Assembly (NCBI GenBank): GCA_014529385.2 | Contig: CM043955.1 | Location: 142,894,140-142,958,139 of the forward strand | Direction: 5' to 3' | Origin: Adiantum capillus-veneris | Lineage: Eukaryota > Streptophyta > Polypodiopsida > Polypodiales > Pteridaceae | Length of the DNA: 64,000 bases | In this document: positions 39,301 to 53,575 of the stretch, piece by piece | Layout: each line of letters begins with the position of its first letter | Numbering within the stretch: the stretch's first letter is position 1 | Program-made: the position numbers and the translations under genes | Notes under the pieces: model-generated | Told to the model about the DNA's origin: nothing | Databases searched by the model: none | Seen by the model: only the letters and a program-made list of their open reading frames with translations

Positions 39301-42300
39301 CCCAGCGGTAATAAATAGGCAATTCTGTCGTTCTAAACCGATGAGAGGGCAATAGATGACCATGAAACTTTGTAGGGATAGGAAAATTATACTAGTATCT
39401 TCTCTGCAAATTCTCATGGCCATCGTAATCCATCTCGACGGTCAAGGATGTCACATTTCCCAATTTTTTGACGTTGGGTCCTTGGCGAGCCCAAAGGCAA
39501 AAAATTGGTGTTGTGTCATGTATGACCAATGAGATGGCAATGGATGGCCTTGAAACTTTATAGGAGTGAGGAAGTCACCCTTCTCTCTCTCCCTGCAAAG
39601 TTTCATGGCCGTCGCAATCCGTTTCAACGTTCAAGGATGGCACAATCGTCAATTTCTTGCCGTTGGACCCTTAAAGGTAAAAATTCACAATTGCACCGGA
39701 CATGATCATTGGATTGTAATGGATGGCTTTGAAACTTTGGAAGGGTGAGGAAAGCACACACCTCCCTACCCGTGCAGATTTTCATGGACATTGCAATCTA
39801 TTTCAATGGTCAAGTACGGCATAATGATCAACTTTTTGTCGATGGATCCTTGGTACCCATTGCAATCCATTTCACTGGTCAAGGACGACATAATCACCAA
39901 AAAAAATTCATGTACCCCTTGAAACTTTGCAGGGGTGGAGAAAGCACACTCCTCCACATCCCTTCCAAGTTTTATGGCCATCACAATTCCCCTTGATGGT
40001 CAAGAACAACATAATCACCAATTTTTTTACCGTTGGATCCTTGGCGAGACCAATGACAAAATTGACGATTGTGTCGCCCTTACCAATGAGATGGCAACAA
40101 ATGTCCATGAAACTTTGTAGGGATGCAAAAACCATACTATTGCCCTTCCCTCCAAGTCACATGGCCATCACAATTTGTCTCAATGGCCAGGGACGTCACC
40201 ATTTCCAACAAAAGAATTTATTGGGCCCTTTGTGAGCTTAAAGGCAAAACATTTGCGCGATTGTGCCGTCCGTGCATGATCAATGAGAAAAAAATGGATT
40301 TCCATGAAACTTTGCAAGGGTGAGGAAGGACACTCCTCTCATCCCTACAAAATTTCATGGCCATCGCAATCCGTCTCTATGGTCAAGGACGTCACAATTG
40401 CCATTTTTCGCCTTTGGACCTTGGCAAGCCCAAGGGTAAAAAAATGGTGATTGCACCATGCATGATTGATGAGATGACAATGGATGGCCTTGAAACTTTG
40501 CAAGAGTGATGAAAGAACCTTCCTCCTTACCCGTGAAAAGTTTCATGTCCATTACAATTTGTTTCAATGGTCAAAGACGGCACAATCGCCATTTTTTTGT
40601 CGTTGGATCCTTGGTGAGTCCAGTGATAAAACATTGGTGATTGTGCCACACTTGATCGATAAGACGGCAATGGATGGCCCTAAAACTTTGTAGGGATAAT
40701 AAAATCCCACTCTTCCATGCCCCTACAAAGTCTCGTGGCCATTGCAATTTGTCTTGATGATCAAGGGTGGAACAATATTCAATTTTTTATCATGGCAACA
40801 AAAAATGGAAATTGTGCCGCCCTTGACCAATGATACGGTAATAGATGGACATGAAATATTTGAAGGTGGGGGAGTCACACCCCTCCTCACCCTTGCAAAG
40901 TGTCATGGACATCAAAATCTGTCTCGATGGTCAGGGACGTCACAATTGGCAATTTTTTTATCATTGGGTCCAAATGCAAAAAATTGGTGATTGTGTCGTG
41001 CATGGTTAATGAGGTGGCAAAGAATGGCCTTGAAAATTTGTAGGGGTGGTAAAAGCACCCTACTCTCCATCCCTCCAAATTTTCATGGCCATCACAAGAC
41101 AACTTAACAGTCAAGGATGGCACAAAGGACATTTTTTTGCCTTTGTACCATTGGCGAGTAAAAAGGCCAAAAATGGTAATTGTGACGCACATGATCTATG
41201 AGATGGAAATGAATGGCCTTGAAACTTTTTAGGGATGAGTAAACCACACTCCTTCTTATCTCTCCAAAGCTTCATGGTCATCACAAGCCATCTCATTGGT
41301 CAAGGGTGGCACAATCGTCAATTTTTTGCCCTTGGGCCCTTGGCGACACCAACGACAAAAATTTGGCGATTGTGCCTTCCTTGACCAATGAGACGGAAAC
41401 GGATGGCCATGAACCTTTGCAAGGATGGGTTAATTCTCTCATCCTCACCCCTCTAAATTTTTATAGCCATTCCAATCTGTCTCGACGATCAAGGACATCA
41501 CAATTGTCAATTTTTCTTGCCATTGGCCATTGGCGAGCCCAAAGGCAAAAAATTGGTGATTGCTCTATGCATGATCAATGAGACAGTAATGAATGGCCAT
41601 GAAAATTTCACAGGTATAGAAAGCACACTCCTCTTTGCCTCTACAAAGTTTCATGGCCACCACAATTCATCTCGATGGTTAGGAGCGACACAATCGCCGA
41701 TATTTTATCGTTGGACCCTTGGTGAGCCCAGCAAAAACAAAATGGCGATTGTGATGCACAAGATTGAGGAAATGGCAACGGATGGCCATGAAAATATGCA
41801 AGGGTAGCATAGGTACACTTCTCCCTACCACTGCAAAGTTTCATGGCCAATATTTTTTGGTTGGGCCCTTAGCAATGACAAGGATAAATAATTGGTGATT
41901 ATGTCGCACATAATTGAAGAGACAAAAACCTATGGCCTTGAAACTTCCAGGGGTAGGGAAGCACACTGCTCCCCGTCCCTAAAAATTTTCATGACCATGA
42001 CAATCTTTCTCTACGGTTAAGGGAAGCACAATCGCCAATTTTTTTCCATTGGTCCCTTGGCAAGCCCAACGGCAAAAGATTGGCAATTGTGCCATCCTTA
42101 AGCAATAAGATTGCAATAAATGGCCATGAAACTTTGTAGGGATAGGAGAAGCACACTCCTCCTTGCCCTTGAAAAGTATCACATCCATTGATGGTCAAAG
42201 ACAGAACAATCACCAACTGTTTTAAAATGGACTCTTTGCTAGCCAAATCGCAATCGCAATCTGTGTCATGGCCATCACAATCCGTTTAGATGGTGTCGTG

Positions 42301-43184
42301 CGATTATGCCTCCTTTGACAGATGAGAAGACAACTGATGGCCTTGAAAATTTGCAAAGGTGGGGAAAGCATATTAATCCCTTCCCTTGAAAACTTTAATG
42401 GCCATTGCAATCCATCTCCACGGTCAGAGACGTCACAATCGCCATTTTTTTGCCATTGGATTCTTGATGAGTCCACCAATAAAAAGTTGGTAATTTTTCC
42501 ACACATGACCAATGAGACAACAACGGATGGCCATAAAACTTTGAAAGGGTGGGTAAATCACAGTCCTTTCCTTCCTTGTAAAAGTTTCATGGCCATTGCA
42601 ATCTCAATGATCAAGGGCAACACAATCTCCATTTTTTTGTCGTTGGACCCTTGGCAAGCCCAATGAAAAAAAATTGGGGATTGTGCTATCCTTGACCAAT
42701 GAGACGACAATGGATGGCCTTGAAACATTGCAAGGATAGGGAAAGCACACTATTTCCCATCCCTACAAAGCTTAATGGCCATCCCAATCTGTCTCGACAG
42801 CCAAGGGTGGCACAATTCACAATTTTTATGTTGTTGGGTCCTTTGCAAGCCCAAAACAAAAAAAAATGGCAATTGTGATGTGCATGACCGGCGAGACGAC
42901 AATGAATGCCATAAAGCTATGCAAGGGAAGATAAATCACACTCCTTCCCATCCTTGCACAATTTCATGGCCATTACAATCTGTTTTGACAATCAAGGATA
43001 GCACAATCACCACTTTTTTACCATTGGGCCCTTGACAATCCCAACGACAAAAATTGGCAATTCTGTCTCAATGATCAAGGATGACACAATTGCCAATTTT
43101 TTGCCGTTAGATCCTTGGCAAGCCCAACAAAAAATATTGGCAATTGTGTCATCCTTTACTTTTCATGGTGGGGAAAGTACATTG
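33341..43184. repeat. Palindromic satellite array, block 3
   Basis: The longest uninterrupted stretch (9.8 kb, roughly 50 monomers). The period is 190-193 bp where measurable (36371 to 36561; 38171 to 38364). Monomers differ by substitutions, lost arms and partial units. Two higher-order marker sets (about 37940-38400 and 41800-42250) lie here, 3.86 kb apart. The block ends at 43184, where a non-coding LTR element is inserted in the loop between the two arms of a monomer. Confidence 0.93.
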
Positions 43185-43496
43185 TGTAAGGTTAATAGTT
43201 ATGGAGGATGTATGTTAGTAGCATTCATAATTACATGATTCTGCTAATAATCACTTAATTAGGATATAAACAATAGACAAGAGCCTGTACAAAAGGGCTA
43301 GAGTAACATTATTTCAAAAGTGGTTGGAAATTGTGTACAAGAAGGCTATAGATATAGAAATAGAATAAGTGATGGGGGTGTGCCACATAACTTGCTAGAT
43401 GGAATGCTCTTTGTGAAGAGGTGTGGCAGCTTAATAGCCATGCAAGTGCTAGGGGCTTTTCCCATCTGATGCCACAGGCGTGGGCTTACCCTAACA
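43185..43496 (-). repeat. 3' LTR of the non-coding element
   Basis: 312 bp, matching 45447-45750 except for a short duplication (near 43246) and a few substitutions (around 43425-43440). Confidence 0.85.
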
Positions 43497-45432
43497 ATCA
43501 CCCCCTTAAGCCAATGCTTGGGGCAAACTACAAATGGTTTTTATTTTGTCATAAAACACTCCTAGGTATATAGGATCCAGCTACCCTGATTCAACATGTT
43601 GGTTTTCACTGGATGTAACACTTCACGGTTCCCAACTGGATACATCGTCGCGATTCTCAGCGGATTCAACAACCATGGTTCAATGCCTCGTGACACATCA
43701 TAGTGGTTCTCTACTGGATTCATCACTATGGTTCACAAAAGAGACTTAAGATAGGTTCTCTAAATGACCTAGGGTGATACAAAATGCATTCATGGGTTAT
43801 AGTTTGAAGGATTGTCGATATCGCCCGCTTCACCGTCTTCATCTTCTTCATGATCTTCATGTTGATATAGATCTTGATCTTCATTGGTTCAGCTTGTCGA
43901 GGGTGTGGGCTTCATGGCTAACATCATGAAGTAAGCACACATTCCAAGGAATATTCTTATGTGTGTGCTTGTGCCTAGGTGAAAGTGCTCATACATGTTG
44001 TGTAGTGTGCTCACGTGAAAGAGATAGGGTGGTCTTACTACGTACAAGTGTGTACAGGCAGTGTCTAAGGCCCCATACAATTACTATCAAAGTGGATGCA
44101 TGGTTGTACAAGTGCTTATGTACATAGGTATTGCATACATATCAGTGTGAGCTATGCACAAATAAACCCTCAAGGAAATCTACAAAAATTCTTTGCGGAA
44201 TGTGTAGTCACTCTTCTCTTTTGAGAAGCTCCTCTTCACAATGCTTGAAGCTTGAGCAAGAAATCCTTGTTGATTTTGGGTCTACCGATGTTATTTGATG
44301 CCTTACATCCTTGAGACCTTGAAGCTTTGAGTGTGCCTTGAAAACTTTAAAGTATGAGGCTTGTGGGAAACTCCCTTGCTGGAGCCGACAAAAAAGGAGG
44401 CCCTTGGTTGAAATCCGAGGTCGTGTGAGCTTCTAAGCTTGGAGACTTGGCATGCAGTTGAGCTGCACATGAACCAGGCCATTGTTAGGCTTGAGAGTTG
44501 AGTCCGCAAGCTAGCGAAGTAGTTAATGAGTGGCAGATTGTAGACAGTGTGGTATTGAACAAAGGCATTCCCAGTAGATGAGTAGCAAATGGAAAGCTGG
44601 CAGCAAGTAGTGCAAGTAGGGGATTTCAATCGCGGGCTAAAGCGAGGGCTACAGAGAAGGTGTTGATGGCAAGGCCCATAAGAATTAATGCCGACAAGCT
44701 GGCATTACAACAGCCTTAATTGAAGTTATGGGAACCTTCGCCCCACTCAAGATGATGTGTGCAGGTGACAAGCATGGGGGTTGAAGCAGCGCTAATGCAG
44801 TGGAGCCACTTGGGTCATGACCTACATGTGTTAGGCAGGAGAGCTAGCGGGGTTGGCAAGGCAAGCCAGGTCAGTGGTTTAAGGTGAGCTTGTTGAGATA
44901 GGCCTATAATGTAAAAGGTAGACACAGCTCTGATGGTGGTAGGCTGAGAGTTTTTGTAGCGGATTTAGCAGTTTAGTGCACATTTACAATTGATGTCGGG
45001 GCTGATGCGTAGCCTTTGGAGAGCAGAACAACAATCGTTTGGTGCAGATGACAATAGGTAGTCTCAGCCTTGATGACTAACGAGCAGGGTTGGGCTTAAA
45101 AACGATGGCGGGATTCTGCAGTAGACTGCGAGCTTGCAAAGGGGCTACCGCATGTGGGTTTGTGCCACCACCATTGTTGACAAGTGTGTGAGCAAGCTGC
45201 AAAATTAAAAGGTAGTGGCCAATAGTTGCAAAAAGTGATAGCACCTTACTTCAATATTTTTAAATACCACATGAAAGGCAAATCTCTTAAAAACTTATGA
45301 CACTTGGTTAATGGGCGAGCTCACATGCATGCAGACGGACACCTCATTTATCTCTAAGATAGGCACCTCAAGAATAGGATATTTATAGTGAATAATAATG
45401 CTAATAATAATTATGTCCAGCCTCACAATAAC

Positions 45433-45444
45433 GCTGTGATACCA
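45433..45444 (-). promoter_or_regulatory. Primer-binding site of the non-coding element
   Basis: TGGTATCACAGC on the minus strand, two bases inside the 5' LTR; one mismatch from the common initiator-Met tRNA site. Confidence 0.7.
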
Positions 45445-45446
45445 GT

Positions 45447-45750
45447 TGTAAGGTTAATAGTTATGGAGGATGTATGTTAGTAGCATTCATAATTACATGA
45501 TTCTGCTAATCACTTAATTAGGATATAAACAATAGACAAGAGCCTGTACAAAAGAGCTAGAGTAACATTATTTCAAAAGTGGTTGGAAATTGTGTACAAG
45601 AAGGCTATAGATATAGAAATAGAATAAGTGATGGGGGTGTGCCACATAACTTGCTAGATGGAATGCTCTTTCTGAAGAGGTGTGGCTTTTCCCATGCAAG
45701 TGCTAGGGGCTTTTCCCATCTGATGCCACAAGCGTGGGCTTACCCTAACA
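45447..45750 (-). repeat. 5' LTR of the non-coding element
   Basis: 304 bp, boundaries TGTTAGGG and CTTACA on the minus strand. Confidence 0.85.
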
Positions 45751-48700
45751 CACTGCTCCATGCCCTACTAAGTCTCATGGTCATCACAATCTGTCTTGAT
45801 GGTCAAGGGCGGCACAATCGCCAATTTTTTACCATTGGACCCGTGGCAAGCCTAACGGCAACAAATAGGTGTTTTGCCATTGGACCCAAAGGTATAAAAT
45901 TGGTGATTGCGATGTGCATGGTCAATGAGGTGGCAACGGATGGCCTTGAAACTTTGTAGGGTGGGAAAAGAACCCTACTCTCTATTCCTACAAAGATTCA
46001 TGGCCATTGCAAGGCGGATCAATGGTCAAGGACAACACAAAGGCCAACTTTTTTATCGTGGGACCCTTGACGAGGCCAAAGTCCAAAAAATGGTAATTGT
46101 GACGCATATGATTGATGAGATGGAAACAGATGGCCTTGAAACTTTCTAGGGATGAGGAAATTACACTTCTTCTTACCCTTGCAAAGTTTCATGACCATCA
46201 CAAGCCATTTTAACCGTCAAGAATGGCACAATCGCCAATTTTCTTCCTGTGGATCCTTGGCGAGCCCAACAAATTTCTTTTGGTGATTGTGATGTCCTTC
46301 ACCAATGAGACAACAGCGGATGGCCATGAAACTTTGCACAAATGGGTTGTTTCTCTCATCCCCACCCCTACAAAGTTTTATGGCCATTGCAATCTGTCTT
46401 GATAGTCAAGGATTCCACAATTGCCAAAAAAAACATTCTGTCCTTGGCGAGCCCAAAGACAAAAATTTGGTGATTGTTTCATGTATAACCGATGAGACCA
46501 CAAAGTTTCATGGCCACCACAATCCATCTTGATGGTTAAGGATGGCACTGTTGCCAATATTTTGCCCTTGGACCCTTGCCCAATGACAAAAAAATGGTGA
46601 TTGTGTCACGTAAGATTGATGAGATGGCAAAGGATGGCCATGAAAACTTGCAAGGGTGGCATAAGAACACTTCTCCCTAACTTTGTAAAGTCTCATGGCC
46701 AGTATTTTGATGTTGGGCTCTAGGCGAGGCCAACGACAAAAAATGGCGATTATGCCATGCATGATTGACAAGACGGCAACATATAGCCTTGAAACTTTGC
46801 AAGGGCGGGGAAAGCACACTCCTTCCCACACCCTAAAAAGTTTCATGGCTATCACAATCTTTCTTCACGATCAAGGAGAGCACAATCATCAATATTTTGT
46901 CATTGGGCCCTTGGCCAGCCCAATGGCAAAATATTGGTGGTTATCTCATCCTTGAGCAATAAGACGACAATAGATGGCCATGAAACTTTGCAGGGGTAGG
47001 AAGAGCACACTCCTCCTTTCCCTCATAAAGTTTCATGGCCATTGCAATCAGTCTTGATGGTCAAGGACATCACGATTGCCAATATTTTCCCGTTGGACCC
47101 TTGGCTAGCCATCGCAATCGCAATCCGTCTTGATAATCAAGGGCGATTATGCCTCCCTTGACAGATGAGATAGCAACGGATAGCCTTTAAACATCACGGA
47201 GGCGAGTGAATAAAACTAATCCATCCCTTGTAAACTTTCATGGTCATCTCAATCTGTCTGTCTCCATTTTCAGAGCAACACAATTGCCAAGTTTTTCCAG
47301 TTGGACGCTTAGAGACCCTTAGAGAGTCCACGAACAAAAAGTTGGCAATTGTGCCGCGCATAACCAATGACATAGCAATGGATGGCTATGAAACTTTGCA
47401 AGGGTGGAGGAAGCAGAGTCCTCACTACCGTTATAAAGTTTCATGGCCACCGCAATTTGTCTCAATGGTCAAGGGTAGCACAATCACCAGCTCTATGCCG
47501 TTGGACACTTGACAAGCCCAACAAGTGTTTTTTGGTGATTATCCCACCCTTGACCAACGTGATGGCAATGGATGGCCTTAAAACTTTGTAGGGATAGAGG
47601 AAGTACACTAATACCCATCCCTACAAAGTCTAATTTCCATTGGAGTCCGTTTTGATGGTGAAGGACAACACAATTTCCAAATTTTTTGTTGTTGGGTCCT
47701 TGGCAAGCCCAAAGGCAATTAATTGGCGATTGTGGCATGAATGACTGACGAGATGGAAATGGATGGCCATGAAACTATGAAATTGTAGAGAAAGCATACT
47801 CCTTCCTACCATTGCACAATTTCATGGCCATCACAATTTGTCTCAACGGTCAAGGGTGGCATAATTACCATTTTTTTACCATTGGGCCCAACAACAAAAA
47901 TTGGCAATTTTCTCGCCCTTGATCGATGAGATAGCAACGAATAGCCATGAAACTTTGCAAGGGTGGGGGAAGCATACTAATCTTTTTCCATGCAAAGTTT
48001 CATGGCCATCGCAATCCATCTCGACAATCAGGGATGTGACGATTTCCATTTTTTTTCCATTTGGGCCTTTGGTGAGTCCCAACAATAAAAAATTGGCCAT
48101 TGTGCTAGGTAATTTGATGAGACCATAATGGATGGCCTTGAAATTAATGGGAAAGGGAAATCACACTCCTCCCCACCCGTGAAAAGTTTCATGTCCATCG
48201 CAATCCATCTTGACAGTCAAGGTGGCACAATGGCCAATTTCTTGCCTTTGGACCCTTGGCGAGCCCAATGGAAAAAAATTGGCGATTGTGCCATCCTACA
48301 CCAATGAGATGCCAATTAATGACCATGAAACTTTTAAGGGGTAAGGAAACCATACTAATATTTGTCCCACCAAGTTTCATATCCATTGCAATCTGTCTCG
48401 ATGGTCAAGGACGTCACAATTGCCAAAAAAAAAATGTTGTGCACTTTTCAAGCCCAAAGGCAACAAATTGTGAAAGTTTTATGGCCATTGCAATCCATCT
48501 CGACGGTCAAGGGTGGAACAGTTGCCAATTATTTGCCATTGGACTCTTGGCAAGGCAAGCCAAACGACAAAAAAATGGTGATTGTGCCATGCATGACGGA
48601 CGAGACGGCAATGGATTGCCCTGAACTTTCCAAGAGTGGGTAAAGAACACTCCTTGCCATGCGTGAAAAGTTTTGATGGTCAAGGAAGGCATCGTAACCA

Positions 48701-48866
48701 AATTTTTGCCATTGGACTGTTGGGGATCCCAAGGGCAAAAAATTGGCAATTGTGCCACCCTTGCCCTATGAGACGGAAATGAATGGCCTTGAAAATTTAC
48801 AATGGTAAGGAAAGCCTACTTCCTTGCATCTTTACAAAGTTTCATGTCTATCACAATCCGTCTCTG
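45751..48866. repeat. Palindromic satellite array, block 4
   Basis: Continuation of block 3 after the inserted element. It carries the fourth clear copy of the higher-order marker set (about 46650-47115). The array ends abruptly in the middle of an arm (CACAATCCGTCTC) at about 48866, where a gypsy LTR begins. Satellite is not seen again to the right in this window. Confidence 0.92.
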
Positions 48867-49473
<607 letters not shown>

Positions 49474-49487
49474 TGCCCCCTTCCTGA

Positions 49488-49560
49488 TGTAGATTCCGTC
49501 CTCAAAAGCTAGTGAGGTGAAACCCATTCGTCGAGGTGATAGAGCATCTGGGATAGACTA
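49488..49560 (-). pseudogene. End of a gypsy pol frame before the polypurine tract
   Basis: The minus strand gives FTSLAFEDGIYIRKGA just before the polypurine run. Many gypsy pol genes end with an acidic 'FED' type tail next to the LTR, so this fixes the orientation. It is too short for anything more. Confidence 0.35.
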
Positions 49561-51524
49561 TTTGCAAAGCAAAGTCACCATGAGAGTATGCAAGCTAAAT
49601 TATATGGCAATGAATCATGAAGGGAATGTAAAGTACATGTGGAACTGAGTAAATGCAAAGAATTATGAAATGATACATTGTCATTAAGGACAAATAAAGT
49701 TTTGGGCTTATGGATGTGTCTATCGATTAGTTAGTTATGACTAATGTTAAAACAACTACTCTATTACTACCTAAGTTAGGAAGATGATCTAAATCCCTAA
49801 TTGTGCCTATTAGCTTTGATTAGCCAACTAACTCTCACATCTCCAAACAAAAGCTTGAATTTTTCACTTTAAGCTCAATGAAAGTCTTTTTCATGTCTTG
49901 TTTCTTTTTTCTTTTTCGCTTCATTTTTCTTTCTTTCACTTTGATTCTTAATTTTTTGATGTGTGTGTTTATTTTGTATGCCCAGAGCTTTTTACTTCTC
50001 AAAGAAAAGCATCCACATTGGGAACCTCTAGGGCTCTAGTACCATAGACAATACATGTGAGTGAAATACCAAATTAAGCCGGTATTTCTCTTCTGGCTTA
50101 AGCTCATACATTTATGACACTTTTGTTTTTTTCTTCCATTTCCTTTGTATTCTCACTAGTGCCTTTTGTTGTTTCAAAAACGAGCAAGATTCTCTATGCC
50201 TAAAACACTCCTAAGGTCTCAAACAATCAGATAATTTTATCAACTAGGACTAGTGGTCAAGTAAATGAGTTAACCTAAAGTCATGGACTCCTAACCTCAA
50301 CACTAATTTATAAGACTAAACTCTAATTTGATCAACCTAAGCAAAGACAAATTTATGCTCTATAATGGCAGATAATAAAACATAACTAAATGCACTCAAA
50401 CAAACCATGGAAAACCACAACCAACAAATATAAATATCCACAAGCATGAATCAATATATGTGGCAAAGTAGCAACATAATTTCACAATCTATGATCATGC
50501 CATACTAGCAGCATATACACATAAAACATTTGGCAGTGAAAATACAAAAGCAATCATGGAAGAATTACACATGTTCCTATATGGAGTAGCTCATGTCGTT
50601 TTGATGAAGATGTTGTAGCCATGTGAATGGAGATCCATATAAGTTTTCTCAATGCTCCTACACAACAATATCAAGCAACAAGGCACTATACCTCAAGGAG
50701 GCATCTCATTGTGAAAAGACCAAGAATTCAAGCAAAACAAGCTAAAACAAAATATAGACCCCTAACCTACCTATTTATCATCACTCATGGAATCAAGGGA
50801 AGAGGATATCATATAGATTGGGTGGCACCCTAAGGCTAGGCCTCTATCCTCATCATCTAGATAAACAAATTTATTTTTACTGAGGACATAGTCTTCCTCA
50901 GTCTCTATTATTGATTCTTCATCATCGTCTTGTGCACATATGTTAATCAAGAACCTCACTATCTGTGGATACTCATCTTGTGCAAAAAAAAATCCATGTG
51001 CCACTAAAGAAACATTGGATACTGGCTAGGATCACTAGTAGTCCATAACTGGCTAGGATCACTAGTAGTCCATAGACGTATCAGCCATTCTAGCTCCCTC
51101 AAATGTTTTCTCACACACGAGTCTCTCTACCAAATCCTATTCACAAGAAAGTATGGGGTAGCATATGTAAAACACTTGAGAAAAATAAAAAGGGTACCTT
51201 TCATCAAAAATATAAGCACATGTCTCTGGTGAACCAGCCATCTCTGGGAACACATAGATTTGCTTAGGTCTTTAAAACATAAGGGTTGTTTTCTTGTGCT
51301 GCTTGATGTGATATGGTGAATTTGGGCTATGTATTGGATCCAATAGGGTGCACTCTCTGCTAGTCACTCTTTCTCTTTTATTTTATTTTTTTTGCTAGTA
51401 TAAGTATAAGGTTATGTATATACATTCCCTCAATTGGAGAGTTGAGATGTCATGGAAGGGAAATTAAGAGGATAAGGATCCAAAATAGTGATGCGAGAGA
51501 GGACTCTCCCCTTCCTCAGGTAGA
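49561..51524. other. Unassigned AT-rich interior of a retroelement
   Basis: Nearly 2 kb with no recognisable domain. One minus-strand ORF (51004-50771, 77 codons) is strongly acidic (CAQDDDEESIIETEEDYV) but unassigned. A 29-bp direct duplication (TGGCTAGGATCACTAGTAGTCCATA, about 51020-51074) is also present. Confidence 0.3.
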
Positions 51525-52056
51525 TCATACTCTTTGAAAATTTGTCATCACCCTTTGAAACCAATAGTTCCAAGCTACAATGGGTGAAGACTTTGACCAA
51601 TAGTTTTCAACCACCCTAGGCACTTTATTAAGTTGCAAGGGTGGTAAGGTACTCTCCCATGATCTTGCTTGCAATGTTGCTTTAGGTGGTGAACTTACAA
51701 TGGGAGGTGCAAATTCTTTCTTGTTTTTTTGGATATTTACAATTTTAGGTGGAGGTTGTGTAGAAGTTTGTATTTGAACTACATGAAGCTTCATTTGACT
51801 TCTATATTCCTGAGCTAAGTGATACAAATTGTTCTACCCAAATCAGCTCTAGAATAGGTGTATAGTATTCCATGATCTTTTCCTTCCCACGATCTTTAAT
51901 CGTCTCCATAGTTATAGGATCCAACTCACATGGATCCATAGGTGACAAGGAAGAACACAATTTACCTTTAGGCACCCAGGTTTGAACATTTCCATCATAA
52001 TCACCTTGGGCTTTTAATAGTCGTTTAGGAATCCAACGTAGCAATGGTGCAACCAA
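51525..52056 (-). pseudogene. Unassigned retroelement-like coding fragments
   Basis: Two overlapping minus-strand ORFs (52056-51802 and 51827-51525). The first shows two similar WIPK/WVPK units (RWIPKRLLKAQGDYDG, then TWVPKGKL) and a helical, charged stretch (KDRGKEKIMEYY). The second reads YHLAQEYRSQMKLH and then a proline/serine-rich part. They may be parts of one gag or linker region, but I cannot name a domain. They end where LTR-like sequence begins. Confidence 0.3.
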
Positions 52057-53533
52057 AGATGGTCCATGCTAGGAAGTATGCAATGCATGCTGACAAGTGC
52101 ATGGTAAAGGACTAAAGCCAAAGTGGAAGACCTCGACAAGACCTCAACAAGACAGTGGTAGCAGATATGCATGCTAGAAGTGTTCTTTTAGGCCAAGGGG
52201 GGCCTCCAAAGTGAGATAATCATGATGGCAAGCCAAGTTGTCCAAAGTGCAAGAATGTGACCTAGACTATAGTTCTCAAGATGCTCTAGGAGCTCGTCCA
52301 GATGGCTCATCAAATGGGGCCACGGTGTGAAAGATAGAGCAGTCCAAAGTTAGAGGTTTGCAAATCCCCCCCGGATTGGGCAAGTTTTGGACAAGTGGTC
52401 AGAGTTGATCCGGATGGGTAAACATGAATAGATCAAGTTATGATGCATGCCGGTCTTTTTGGATTGTCAATCGAGTCTTGAACAAGCAAGTTATGGACTG
52501 TGGAGTATTTGTTGGGAGTCGGGTATGTGCTCGCAAAGCCACGTTGATAGGTGTGTTGAAAAGGATATTTTTGAGCTTGTCAAGGGTCTCAAAGATTGCA
52601 TGTGATATGGGGAGTCAGCCAAAATTTGCAGCTTGTCGATTGGAGTCGTGGACACCAAGCTACATCCAATCCCAGTTGGCAGGCAGGTACGACGAGAAGG
52701 GATAGGATGTTTTTTTTTGGTTTCTTGAACGGGTTGTCCGAGGCCATGGTACAGAGTTGTGGAGAAGCACATGATTTTGGGACCAAAAGATGGAGCTCCC
52801 ATGTGGTATGATCAGAAAAACCTATGCGGCAAGTACAACCGTGTGCGAGCACAGACGGTGTGGAGAACCCATGTCTAAAAGTCCCCTTGTTATAAATTCA
52901 AAAAGAAAATGGTGACTGGAGTTGAGATATAAAGAGATCAGAATGCTTAATACTCAAGGGGCCATGGGAAAAAAAAGGAAAGGTGTGAGATTTAAAGGCA
53001 CTATTTAAAGGAGCAATAGCGTCGGAAGCTATTGCTTGCAGGAAGATTTTTTAGAGAGTGGGTGTGAAGAAGGAAAAAAAAAGGGAGGATAGCGTCTTCG
53101 AGAAGGGGTTCTTTTTGCTTGGGGGGAAGAAGAAGAGAAGGGAAAAGGAGAAAAGAGGCTTTGTGTGCTCGGTGATTGAGGCCGGCATGCATTATCCGTG
53201 AAGCAGCTCGGAAGGGAAAGCTTCTTGCAGAAGCAGGAGCCAGTGAGGGCTGCCAAGAGAAAAAGCTAATGCCGAAGTGAAGCCAATGGTGAATTTCACG
53301 TCTAGGTTTGTTCCGAAAAATTTGAGAGGCGAGGGAGGTGTGTGCCCCTCTGTACAAATTGGTGATGGCTACGGTACGGCCTAGAGCAGACGACATGGAT
53401 CTTGTACATGTTTTTTTCATTGAAGGAGAAGCTAACAATGCCAATTTTGGTGTCGTCTTTCCCTTATTCCCCCCTTTATTTTTTTCTTGTCTCTAGGGTG
53501 TGTGGGCCGGTGTGTGTGAGCATCTGCTCCCCG

Positions 53534-53575
<42 letters not shown>

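Larger units (their letters stand above)
43185..45750 (-). mobile_element. Non-autonomous LTR retrotransposon without coding capacity (LARD/TRIM-like)
   Basis: Two near-identical LTRs (43185-43496, 45447-45750) flank about 1.95 kb. On the minus strand the LTRs read TGTTAGGGTAAG to CTTACA. The primer-binding site TGGTATCACAGC (plus 45433-45444) adjoins the higher-coordinate LTR, with one mismatch to the Met-tRNA type, and the polypurine tract TTAAGGGGGTGAT (plus 43497-43509) adjoins the other, so the element points left. Flanking 5-mers CATTG/CACTG differ by one base and sit where one satellite monomer would be continuous. No gag or pol motifs are visible; the ORFs inside are short. Mobilisation would need enzymes in trans. 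Confidence 0.8.

Noticed and set aside
43889-44629. Minus-strand ORFs (63 and 108 codons) inside the non-coding LTR element
   Set aside because: Short, with no gag or pol motif; the element is better described as non-coding.
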